Shown: piece by piece, positions 7,653-16,900 of the stretch
Layout: each line of letters starts with the position of its first letter
Numbering within the stretch: position 1 is the first letter of the stretch
Assembly (NCBI GenBank): GCA_964504195.1
Contig: CAZDDI010000031.1
Location: forward strand, 1 to 47,499
DNA: 47,499 nucleotides
DNA from: CAZDDI01 sp964504195
Lineage (GTDB): Bacteria > Chloroflexota > Anaerolineae > B4-G1 > SLSP01
Direction: 5' to 3'
Notes under the pieces: model-generated
What the model saw: only the letters and a program-made list of their open reading frames with translations
Database searches by the model: none
Told to the model about the DNA's origin: nothing
Translations under genes and position numbers: made by a program

Positions 7653-10600
7653 CAGCGCACTCCCTGCCACGGATAACGCGGGCGCTCCGGCAGGGGCGCG
7701 AGCTGCTCTACTGTCCCGGCGTCGGACTGCGCACCACTGATCGTGAATGTCACCGGGCCGTAGCGGTTGTTGGTCTCGTCCACCTCATACACCCCACCCC
7801 AGGGTTGAGGCGTCCCCCATGAATCCACATACGCCCAGACGTGATGTTCGCCCGCCGGGTAAGCGGTGGGCCAGCGGCTCTGCTCGGCCACGAAGAAATC
7901 GCCCTCCAGCGTGAGCACCAGGCTCTCACCCACACCGAGCTCCGGCACGAACCAGGCCGCGCCGCCATAGTCGGGGTTCAAGGTCTGCCAGGGCTGATTC
8001 ACTTCCGGTGGCGTAGCCGGGTTAAAGTACGCATCCACCCAGAAATTGCGCGCCGTGCTCAGGCCAGTATTGGCAACGTGGATTGCCAGCGCCGTCGGAT
8101 CGGCGGGATCGAGCACGATCTGGGTCGCCACCAGATCGGGGCGGGCGTCATACCCGCGCACCACCACCGGCAGATACACCATGCGCGGGCGGAAGTAGAC
8201 ATTGAGCCACAACGGGCCGCCCACCTGCCCCTGCACGCGCTGCTGCGTGTAATCGTCGGTAAATTCGCCATCACTGCTCTGCACACCCAACACTTGTCCC
8301 AGCAAAATCGGCTGCGCAGCATAACCATCCCGCCAGATACCGTCATCCGGCTCGACCCACAACACAATCTCGAAACGCCGCGCCGCGCCGGGCGCGAGAT
8401 CGCCCAACGCCCAGCCCACCGCGTTCTCATCACGGAACGTCCACGGCGGCAGCGACCAGGTCACGGTCACGCCATAGGGAATTTCCAACGTCACCGAAAT
8501 ACCCCGCGCGATAGCATCGCCTTCGTTGTAAGCCGTGACTTCTACCAGCACTTCCGAGGGATAGTCCGAAGGCAGATAACACTCGCCGCCGTAGGCCATC
8601 ACATTCTGCGTGCCCGGCAGTGAAGAAGGTACATAACCGCCATCGCACCAGTAGTCCACCCAGACCGCCGCACCGTGCGCCTCTACCGTCACCGGCGGCC
8701 CTTGCGCCGTCCAGTCCATCGCGAAGGGGTCGGTATAGCGGATAAACGGCCCTTCGTTGACCACATTCGTGCCATGGTGGGCGCGGAGCAGCGTAGTTTT
8801 GGCGATCAGATACCAGTCCTGCGCTGCCGGTACCTGCTGATAGGCCGGGGGCAGCGCAAACGTGACCACGCTATCGGTGATGACAAATGCAACCGTGATA
8901 GCGCGCCCCTCTGCCAGCAAGGTATCGAGTAGGACGCTCGCTGTGTCGGAAAGCGGGTTCGCCGCATCCACATCCAGCGCAGCCCAGACCTCCGCGTGCG
9001 CGACGGTATCGGTAATGAGCAGCGCCAGATCCAGGCGCACCTCAGCGGGCAGCGTATCGGTCAACACCAATGCCGTTGCCGGCGCGGAGACGAAGCTCGG
9101 CGCGGCCTCGCGCTGCAAGAAGATGCGCGCCGGCGGCGCGGTGTAGTCAGCGGGCAACCCATCCGCCGCCACCAGCACCGGGATTTCCAACAGGCGATCC
9201 CAGAGCTCGTCGCCCACCTCGCCCACCTCGAGCTCGAAATACCACACGCTGCGCCAGGCATCCGGCACCGTCGCGCGGTTGAGGAAGCTCAGCTCGGGCC
9301 AGATCGGATCGGGTGCGGTGGTAACGTCGGTATAGAGCAGCGTCGCCGTGATGCCAGGGGGCAGATCAAGCGCGACGCTCAGATTGGTGAGCGTGATGCC
9401 GGTGTTATTATCTACCGCGATGCGCACCTGCGTGCGGTCGCCTTCCTGCACCACCGTGCGGAACAGCGTCTTGGCCTCACTGCCGCCGACATAAGTACAC
9501 CAGACCAAATCGCCATAACCCCAACACTTGAGATAGGGATCATATTCGCGCTCGAAGGCCCAGCCGGAGCGCGGCTCGTAGGGGTCAGTTACATGGGATA
9601 TCAGGATGACGGTGTCACTGTAGATGCTGACCAGCGTCGGCCCGCCACGCTTGTCAATCTCTGCATCGCTGCGCCAGCCTTCGGCGGCATGGACGCGAGC
9701 ATCATAGACCTCGTAACGGTTCGGCCCGGCGATGGGCTGGCGATAGACCAGCCGCCCGCCATCGTGCAGCTTGTAGAGGCCCTCGCGGTTGAAGGGGTAA
9801 TTCTCGATAGTCGCCGAAACGACGAAAGACGCCCACGAACCGGGCAGGATGTCCTGTTGGAAGAAGAGATGATCGTAGGCCACCTGCTCAGACACAGTGA
9901 TCAGCTCCGTGCTGCCCGGCCCGATGCTGGCCCACGAATCCTCCCAGGTAGCGCCCCACGGCCCGATCTTGACGCCCAGCCCGTGGAAGATGGGCAGCTC
10001 GATGAGATTTTCGGCGGGCGGGATGGGGAACTGGTAGTCCCCGGCGTTGATGCTGTACGTCTTGCCCAGCAGCCGCAGTTGCGCCTCGCTCAGCCGGGTG
10101 GGAATTTCCTTGACCAGCGTATCCATCTCACCATCGCCATCCGTATCCGCCCAAATGCCGAAGGTCACGGCAAAGCCCACATGTTGCTCGCTCTGTCCGC
10201 CACACGTGGCACACGAGTCCCAATCCCACACATCGTAGAAAGTACCGCGCAGGGTCATGGTATGCGTGCGCGACCAGACATCCAGCCAGGTGACGCCGGG
10301 CAGCGTGGGCGGCTGCGGCGCGTAGGGTTCGACCGCCACCAGATATTCGCGGTAAGGCACGGGGTTCGTGCCCGCCGCCACAAAGACCGAGCCGGCATCG
10401 AAGGGCATGACCACCGTCCCCTCGCGCGGGGTGCCGTGGAAGACCACCTCGCGGCCCAGCAGTTCGCGCGAGTGAACGCCATAGCGCAGCGCCGGCTCGC
10501 GGTAATCATAGCCATTGAGCGCGCCCAGATCCCAGGTGATGCGCAGACACGGCAGCAGCAGCTCGTGCTCGGCGGTAACGGTGATGTACTGGGTGTAGGT

Positions 10601-12460
10601 GGGCGGGATAGTAATGAAGGAACCGTAATCGGTCACAACCGTGGTGTGCCGCAGCGGGTCAATGTGGATGCCGTGCGTGCTGGTGAAGACACACCACTCG
10701 CCTTGCCAGTCGTCCAGCGTAAGGGTTTGCGTGGGCGCGGTCGCGCCATCCCACAGCAGGTATTTATCGCCCCACAGATACGGCTCGTTCAACACCCAAA
10801 TCGTCTCGCCATCGTTGGCGTTGAGGATGATGTGCTGATTAGCAATATCCACGATGGGCGAAATCAGGACCGCCCAATCCTGCGCGGTCACATCATGCGC
10901 GGCGGTGTGCTCTTTGTTCTCCAACGGCAACGCCACATCCAGGTACAGGCCCTCGGCGGGGATGCGATAGTAGCGATCGCCTTCCACGTCGCGGTCGCCC
11001 ACCAGCCGGGCGGCCATTTGTGAGTACAGGATGAAGGGGTGATGAGCAACTGTATAAGTGGCACCTTCAGGCAACGTATACCTCACCTCGCCCTGGCTGA
11101 AGGTGCTCACCCCCGCCGCCAGCACGGTGGGCGAGGTGACAGCCTGGAACGTGAGGGTGACGCCCGCACGCGGCTCAAGATCGCCCAACTCCCACACCAA
11201 CACCACCGTACCATCGGCTTCAGTGTACAGGTCAGTAGGTTCGGGAACAATTGTACCGGTGAGGTAATAGCCAGGGGACAGCCGCTCGGTCACGATAGCA
11301 GATTGCAATGCTTCATCCCACAGGTTGGTGATATGCAGGGTGGCGCTTACGGGCACCACCTCATACGCGGGGAACTCGTGGGGCGGATAGGCCGGGTTGA
11401 AGGTCTGAATGGCATCGCCGGTGAACTCGACATAACGGCTGAGGCTCAACAGCAGCGCATCCATGAAAATGGGCAGTTGATTGCGCCGCGTGGGATCAGT
11501 GGAATGCCCAGCCACGCCGATGACCTGCCCATAGCCGTAAGGGGCGCGGATCACCGCGGGGAGATCGCCATCCAGGGCATTGGTGAACACGGCGATGACT
11601 TCTACATCGGCGTCGGTGGTAAGCACAGGATCATCGAGCACATAGAGCGTCTCGGTGCGCCACGACCAGGCCAGTGGCGACTCCGGCGCAAGAACAGCGA
11701 GCTCGCCGCGATTCTCAAAAGCATCTTCTGGTACAAGTTCCACCACAGCATCGAAGTTTACCACACCCTCCGGAAGCGCGCCGGACGCTTGAGCAATAAA
11801 TAGCCCCGTGCCCTGCGCGTAGAGCGTACCGCCAGCATCCACAAACATGCGCATGGCATCCAGACCGGCATCGCCCAACGCCTCCAGCACGGCCTCGGTC
11901 TGCTCGCGGTTGAAGGCGGGCAGGATGAGTAAATCGTAGCCCTCCAGCCCGGCAGCCAATCCAGCCTCATCGAGCGTGGTGTAGGGCACCGCGCCGCGCA
12001 GGTAGACATCGAAGAGCTGGCGGAACATGGCATATTCCCACATCGCCACTGCTTCGCCCGCCGGGGGGATGGGATAGGTGACGGAGGAACGGAAGAGGGC
12101 GACGCGGCCCGGAGAGAGCGCGTAGGCGCGGGGAATTTCCACCGTGCCGGTCAGCGCGAGGGTGGCGCAGGTGGAGCAGAAGTTCGCGCCGACCTCGCCG
12201 GGCGGCAGGTACAGGTCGCCCGGCTGCACCAGCGGCTCGGTCAGGGGTGCATCGTGGGCCAGCCATTGCACGCGCCCGCCGCGATAGACGTGACGCAGGG
12301 GTTCGGCATAGGCCGCGCGCAAATCCGGCTGGGCTGAGCCAAGCGGTACAATCAGCCCACCCGGTTCCAGATCGGGCGGCGCGGCGGCGGTGAGGGTCAA
12401 AAACACCCCCAACAGCAGCCCCGCTGTGAGCAGAACGGTAAGAATACGCCAGGGTTTCAT
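7652..12460 (-). CDS. 1602-aa secreted multi-domain surface protein
   Basis: It begins with a signal peptide (MKPWRILTVLLTAGLLLGVF) after an AAAGGAG site. Residues about 150-240 (YDLLILPAFNREQ...DAGGTLYAQG) resemble a class I glutamine-amidotransferase fold without a clear catalytic Cys. The middle contains several beta-rich repeats of the DUF11/COG1470 type (for example NNTGITLTNLSVALDLPPG and YNEGDAIARGISVTLEIPYG). Near residue 1440 is MVYLPVVVRGYDARPDLV, followed by a CARDB-type domain (ATQIVLDPADPTALAIHVAN). Two CxxC motifs occur (FCSTCA, DSCATCG). It lacks its own C-terminal anchor, but the coupled downstream protein carries one. Its function is unknown; an extracellular adhesive or structural role is inference. 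Confidence 0.85.
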   Translation of the reverse strand: MKPWRILTVLLTAGLLLGVFLTLTAAAPPDLEPGGLIVPLGSAQPDLRAAYAEPLRHVYRGGRVQWLAHDAPLTEPLVQPGDLYLPPGEVGANFCSTCATLALTGTVEIPRAYALSPGRVALFRSSVTYPIPPAGEAVAMWEYAMFRQLFDVYLRGAVPYTTLDEAGLAAGLEGYDLLILPAFNREQTEAVLEALGDAGLDAMRMFVDAGGTLYAQGTGLFIAQASGALPEGVVNFDAVVELVPEDAFENRGELAVLAPESPLAWSWRTETLYVLDDPVLTTDADVEVIAVFTNALDGDLPAVIRAPYGYGQVIGVAGHSTDPTRRNQLPIFMDALLLSLSRYVEFTGDAIQTFNPAYPPHEFPAYEVVPVSATLHITNLWDEALQSAIVTERLSPGYYLTGTIVPEPTDLYTEADGTVVLVWELGDLEPRAGVTLTFQAVTSPTVLAAGVSTFSQGEVRYTLPEGATYTVAHHPFILYSQMAARLVGDRDVEGDRYYRIPAEGLYLDVALPLENKEHTAAHDVTAQDWAVLISPIVDIANQHIILNANDGETIWVLNEPYLWGDKYLLWDGATAPTQTLTLDDWQGEWCVFTSTHGIHIDPLRHTTVVTDYGSFITIPPTYTQYITVTAEHELLLPCLRITWDLGALNGYDYREPALRYGVHSRELLGREVVFHGTPREGTVVMPFDAGSVFVAAGTNPVPYREYLVAVEPYAPQPPTLPGVTWLDVWSRTHTMTLRGTFYDVWDWDSCATCGGQSEQHVGFAVTFGIWADTDGDGEMDTLVKEIPTRLSEAQLRLLGKTYSINAGDYQFPIPPAENLIELPIFHGLGVKIGPWGATWEDSWASIGPGSTELITVSEQVAYDHLFFQQDILPGSWASFVVSATIENYPFNREGLYKLHDGGRLVYRQPIAGPNRYEVYDARVHAAEGWRSDAEIDKRGGPTLVSIYSDTVILISHVTDPYEPRSGWAFEREYDPYLKCWGYGDLVWCTYVGGSEAKTLFRTVVQEGDRTQVRIAVDNNTGITLTNLSVALDLPPGITATLLYTDVTTAPDPIWPELSFLNRATVPDAWRSVWYFELEVGEVGDELWDRLLEIPVLVAADGLPADYTAPPARIFLQREAAPSFVSAPATALVLTDTLPAEVRLDLALLITDTVAHAEVWAALDVDAANPLSDTASVLLDTLLAEGRAITVAFVITDSVVTFALPPAYQQVPAAQDWYLIAKTTLLRAHHGTNVVNEGPFIRYTDPFAMDWTAQGPPVTVEAHGAAVWVDYWCDGGYVPSSLPGTQNVMAYGGECYLPSDYPSEVLVEVTAYNEGDAIARGISVTLEIPYGVTVTWSLPPWTFRDENAVGWALGDLAPGAARRFEIVLWVEPDDGIWRDGYAAQPILLGQVLGVQSSDGEFTDDYTQQRVQGQVGGPLWLNVYFRPRMVYLPVVVRGYDARPDLVATQIVLDPADPTALAIHVANTGLSTARNFWVDAYFNPATPPEVNQPWQTLNPDYGGAAWFVPELGVGESLVLTLEGDFFVAEQSRWPTAYPAGEHHVWAYVDSWGTPQPWGGVYEVDETNNRYGPVTFTISGAQSDAGTVEQLAPLPERPRYPWQGVR

Positions 12461-12536
12461 TAGAGACTCCTTTCGAAAATGGTTGCAAGTTCAAAGTTCC
12501 GAGTTGACGACTTTGTTCGCCACAGATAAGCTCAAC

Positions 12537-12634
12537 GAATTGAGAAAGGAACGAATTAGCTCACATGAAGCGAATTAGCTCACGTGAATTGAGAAGAGAA
12601 CGAATTAGCCCGCGTGAAGCGAATTAGCTCACAC
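12537..12634 (+). repeat. two 49-bp direct repeats downstream of the GxxExxY gene
   Basis: Units 12537-12585 and 12586-12634 start GAATTGAGAA and contain the phrases AACGAATTAGC and GCGAATTAGCTCAC. They share the ACGAATT core with the 28-bp array upstream of the same gene (13453-13675). The stop codon and last residues of the GxxExxY gene lie inside the second copy. The 160-bp gap between this gene and the 1602-aa protein is otherwise empty. Confidence 0.85.
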
Positions 12635-13421
12635 GGACCGGAACAATGTGTAACATGGTATCGCTGAAATTCGCCAGGAAGCCAAGTTGCAGTCCCAATA
12701 ATCGCAGGCGGGCGCGGAGTTGACCTTCCATTGCCGCATCTATCTCGGGCGCGGCAAATGCAGTGAGCAAGATCTTATCCTCCACGTTGATGAGCTGCGC
12801 CGGATGTTCTCCCAGCTGATGTCCCTGATATGTGACGGGCAGGCTTTTGATGTACCGGTACGCAATCCCCTGTTCCCGCAATTCCACCATCGCCGCCCGG
12901 CGATATACGCGATGTAGAAAGCCCGGCCCTAGTTCGAAGTGAACGCGGTGCAGCGTCTCGAACAGCTGTGCGCTGAGCTCGGGATAGAGCCAATCCTTCC
13001 CCAGTTCAGGCGGTTCCCAAGCAAAGACCGGCTGCTTATCGCGCAGGTAGTTCGGCAAGCGCTCGTCGGTCAGCGATTTCTCCCCGAAGTTGACAACGAT
13101 GCCCAAATCCGCGCCTGTGACTTTGAGATACGAGAGCGTCTGGGCCTTGTGTCTGCCCATAATTTCCGGCGCGACCTTGAGCTCTAACAGCATCTTGCCA
13201 CCCTCCAACCACATATCCACATAATGGCGGCCCACCCCCACGCCACGGTAAAACACTTCGAATTCCTTTTCCGTCTCGCAGCGGATGCCCTGCGCTTCCA
13301 ACCCGATGGCGGTAGCAGCCTGGTAGAACTTCTCCGGCAGCATCGGGCCAAGTGCGTTGTGAACGTCGAACAGCACGCCTTTCACAGCGTAGCTCAGGTC
13401 TTTGTGGATGATGGTGGTCAT
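12624..13421 (-). CDS. GxxExxY protein, duplicated-domain form
   Basis: A 265-aa protein made of two copies of the roughly 125-aa GxxExxY domain. The N-terminal copy has DVHNALGPMLPEKFYQAA and FEVFYRGVGVGRHYVDMWLEGGKMLLELKV, then TGADLGIVVNFGEKSL. The C-terminal copy has RVHFELGPGFLHRVYRRAAMVEL and LINVEDKILLTAFAA. The family is related to PD-(D/E)XK nucleases; in the N-terminal copy YVDMWL...LLELK supplies the D...ExK-like residues, while the C-terminal copy has lost them. The usual role is unknown, and genomes often hold many dispersed copies. No ribosome-binding site precedes the ATG; the upstream sequence is repeat array. The repeats on both sides suggest a mobile or amplifying unit (inference). 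Confidence 0.85.
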   Translation of the reverse strand: MTTIIHKDLSYAVKGVLFDVHNALGPMLPEKFYQAATAIGLEAQGIRCETEKEFEVFYRGVGVGRHYVDMWLEGGKMLLELKVAPEIMGRHKAQTLSYLKVTGADLGIVVNFGEKSLTDERLPNYLRDKQPVFAWEPPELGKDWLYPELSAQLFETLHRVHFELGPGFLHRVYRRAAMVELREQGIAYRYIKSLPVTYQGHQLGEHPAQLINVEDKILLTAFAAPEIDAAMEGQLRARLRLLGLQLGFLANFSDTMLHIVPVRVS

Positions 13422-13428
13422 GGGCTAG

Positions 13429-13675
13429 TCAACGCATTAGTCAACGCATTAGTCAACGAATTGGGAAAGGAACGAATTGCTCAACGAATTGGAAAGGGTA
13501 CGAATTGCTCAACGAATTGGGAAAGGAACGAATTACTCAACAAATTGGGAAGGGAACGAATTGCTCAACGAATTGGGAAGGGAACGAATTGCTCAACGAA
13601 TTGGAAAGGAACGAATTACTCAACGAATTGGGAAGGGAACGAATTGCTCAACGAATTGGAAATGGAACGAATTAT
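13429..13675 (+). repeat. tandem array: eight 27-28-bp units with ACGAATT cores
   Basis: Eight near-identical units of 28 bp (one of 27) run from 13453 to 13675. Each reads TCAACGAATTGG, a purine stretch, then ACGAATTGC or ACGAATTAC. They are preceded by two shorter copies of AGTCAACGCATT (13429-13452). There are no spacers, so this is not a CRISPR. Because 28 is not divisible by three, every reading frame stays open through the array, which creates spurious ORFs. It separates the intact GxxExxY gene from the decayed one. Confidence 0.92.
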
Positions 13676-13950
13676 CCAGACCAACAAAGCCCCACCGAGT
13701 CCGCAAATACCACCGCCAAGCAGCCCATTCGCTCCTTTCTCCATTCGTTGACCTACCCTGCCACCCCAACACCCGCAGCCGGATGCCATCCCGCAACACC
13801 GGCACGTTGAAGTTGATCAACAACCCCACCCGCCGAGTTTGAAATACATGGGCAACAGCGTCTCCACGGCTTTGAGTTCCAGCACCACCAGGTTATCCAC
13901 CAGCAGGTCCAGACTGTAACCAGCGTCTAAATGAACTTCCTTCTGTATAT
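13620..13950 (-). pseudogene. decayed GxxExxY protein fragment
   Basis: The minus strand from about 13950 reads GYSLDLLVDNLVVLELKAVE, the core D...ExK region of a single-domain GxxExxY protein. It then hits a stop near 13830. A different frame from 13829 continues with GLLINFNVPVLRDGIRLRVL, the expected C-terminal strand and helix. About 25-30 residues are missing at the junction and the frame is shifted. The N-terminal third is absent. The tail runs into the 28-bp repeat array. It starts 16 bp past the stop of the RHS gene, where an immunity gene might be expected. Confidence 0.8.
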
Positions 13951-13965
13951 CTTTCAAAATAGAAA

Positions 13966-16900
13966 TCAGTAGTTTCCATTTTTGAATAATTCTCCTTCAG
14001 CTTTGCGCCGTCTGGTTAAGCCAGGCAATTCTGCGCCTCCAGCCTTGTTCCACCTCAAAAGTTCACTCGGTACTGCATCATAATCCCCATTATTGAGTTT
14101 TTGAAGCAGGTCCGAACTTTGAAGATTTCCCCTGCCTAAATTAAAGGTAAAACTAACTAAAGCATCAAATTGTTGTTGATTTAGTGGAACTGTTACAAGG
14201 TCATTAACAGCTTTCTCGGCAGATTTTGCATCACTTAGAAGTATTTCTAACCCACGCGCCTCTGAAATACCCTCCTTGAATTCTGGGGGGTCTTTTTCGT
14301 TACAATTACCCATATGGACTAAGTGCCCGTATCCTACTGTACAATGTCCAGCAGCGTCATTATACAAACGAGGTCTGAAGCCTTCAAATCCTGCGATAAA
14401 TTTGAGTCCTGCATCGCTGATCCTGCGTGAATTATTAGTAGCAGCCCCACGGCATTCACCATAATAAGTCGAGCTACTTTCAACAATTCGTTTCTTATCT
14501 TGCCAATAATCACAAGCAGAGAACCCTCCCTCACGGCCTTGTTCGCGGGCTAGATCTATCATCAGATCGTCGAGGTGTTTTTCAATGGACTTTATATACA
14601 CAGAATATCTTCCTATCTTATTGACTAAATTGGAATATTTATTAAAGTAGAGAATCTTGTAAAAAGGGATCCTGCTCAACATATAGAGATCAACTATTGC
14701 TTCATTTCGAGCTCCTCTAACAAGTTCTAGAAATCTCTCTGTTGTTTCAACGTCGTCTTTAAGCGCAAATCCCAAAAAGTCAGTCCAACGAATAGGATTA
14801 CCCTTAACATATATGTATCGATGCATTGATAGAGGATCAATAAGTAAACCCCAATAAGAATCTCTAGTTGTCCAAGCTCCTGTTTTAGGATCGTAGTATC
14901 GCGCATAAAAATGATACAGCCCCGTCTCCACATCATAATCCTGCCCGGTATAGGCGAAGACCTGCAGCTCGCTCATGCCCACCAGCTGTTGCCCGTACTC
15001 CTCGTAGAGCAGCGCGTCGCTACTCTCCCCATTCTCATCCGTGAGCGCGACGACGCTATCAAGGCCGTCCAGCTGATACCAGTGCCGGTCGCCCGCGAAG
15101 CCAGTGTCGGGATTGGGCAGGCGCTCCATCTCGAAAGGCCGGCGCATCCCGGTGATGGGCGAGGGCGCGAGGTAGTAGTAGGTCTCGGTGATGGTCTCGT
15201 TGGCTTCCAGCGTCACGCCGATGATGTCGAGGCCGTCGTAGAGGTACGTCATGCGTACTACGTACTGCGTAAAGGTCGGAACACCCGTTGTAGTCATAGC
15301 GGGTGTGTACTCGACCACTTCTTTAATAGCGCGGCGGCCATAGCCATCATAGGTGTAGGTAGCAACCATAGTGACGGTGATGGCAACACTGTCACTGAGG
15401 CTCTTGGTCACGCCCACCAGGCGGTCTTCGCGGTCGTAGCGGTATAGGGTGAGCAAGGTCGTCCCGTCGGTCAATACCTCGGTCTCGCGGATGCGGTCGC
15501 CGTTGGCGTTATAGTCCAGCGTCGTGGTCGCGCCCGGCTCAGTGATCTCGGTCAACTGATTGGCGGCGTTGTAGGCATAGCTCACCTGCTCAGGAGCCGG
15601 CGCAACGGGGAGCGCCGGCACGCCGGGATCGGGGGCCAACACAGAGCCGGTCTTGCTCTGGCGATTGCCCACCGCATCGAAGGCGTAGAACGTGTGGCTG
15701 GCGGGGTCTGCCGTCGCCGCGCCGATGAGCCGATCCAGCGCATCGTAGGTATAGGTGCGCGTGAGCACCACGTTCGCGCCCAGGCCATCGAAGGGCGCAC
15801 GCTCCTCCACGACCTGCACGCGGTTGCCCACCGCATCCATCGCGTAGCGGTAGGCCGATTGCACGCCCATATCCGCCCCGCGATTGATCAGCCCCAGCAG
15901 CCGCCCGGCGGAATCGTAAGCCAGGCCCACCCGCGTCCCGTTGGCGTGATGGATGAACGTCGCCTGACCCAGAGCATTGTACCCGAACGTGCTGCTGTCG
16001 CCCTGCGGATCGGTGAAGGTGGTCAGCCAGTCGTTGACGTTGTAAGCATAGCCTACTACAAAGCCGTTGGGATAAGTCAGCCCGGTGAGGTTGCTCGCCG
16101 CATCGTAGGTGCGCGTGATGGTGCGCCCCAGCCAATCGGTGGTGCTGATGGGGCGGCCTAGCGCGTCGTAGGTGTGCATCGTGCAGCCCCCTTCGACGCT
16201 GCTCAGGGCAAGCAATCCATCGCACATCTGCGTCTCGCGGCCTTCCAGGTTGTAGGTAAAGGTGATTGGGTGCATCGTCTCCGGCGTCACGCCGTAACGG
16301 ATGCCGGAAAGTCGCCCATTGCTGTCGTAGTCGTAGTAAGTAGCCTGCCACAGCGCATCCACGCGCCGGATCAACTGCCCGGCAGCGTCGTAGGCATACC
16401 ACCAGGATTTATCCAGCGGGTTGGTCTCCCGCGTCAGTTGATTGAGAAAGTTGTACTGGAAGCGCGTCACGCTGCCGTTGGCGTCGGTGATGACGGTGAG
16501 GCTGCCCACCTCGTTGTACGCATAAGCCGTCGTCCCGCTCAGCGCATCGGTCACGCGGATGAGTTGCCCCAACGGGTCATAGTCGTACTCGGTTGCGTGG
16601 CCGTTGGCATCGGTAACAGCCGTGACCCGCCCCAGCGCATCGCGCGTGTAGGTGGTGGCATGACCCAACGGATCGGTGTTCTGGAGCAGACGGCCTAGCG
16701 GGTCATAGTCATACGTCGTCACCCGGCCCAGCGCATTGACCAGCCGCGCCAGATTATAAGCATCGTCAAATTCCAACGTGGTGGTATAGCCCAGCGCATC
16801 TGTGAACTGCACCGGTAGCCCAGCCAGATTGTAGGTCGTGGTTTCCGTATGCCCGTTGGCGTCGGTCACAGCAAGCGGCGTATCTTCAGCATCATAAACA

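Noticed and set aside
8996..11023. A 675-codon open frame on the plus strand
   Set aside because: It is antisense to the 1602-aa secreted protein. Its translation is rich in Arg, His and Gln with no domain or signal, as expected from reading a GC-rich coding strand backwards.
13453..13675. CRISPR array
   Set aside because: The 28-bp units are directly adjacent with no unique spacers and there are no cas genes. It is a plain tandem repeat.
13224..13842. Three overlapping plus-strand ORFs of 101-175 codons
   Set aside because: All run through the 28-bp array. A repeat length not divisible by three keeps all frames open. There is no ribosome-binding site or family match.
13620..13950. Immunity gene for the RHS toxin
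   Set aside because: Position fits, but the sequence is a frameshifted GxxExxY fragment, not an immunity-type protein.
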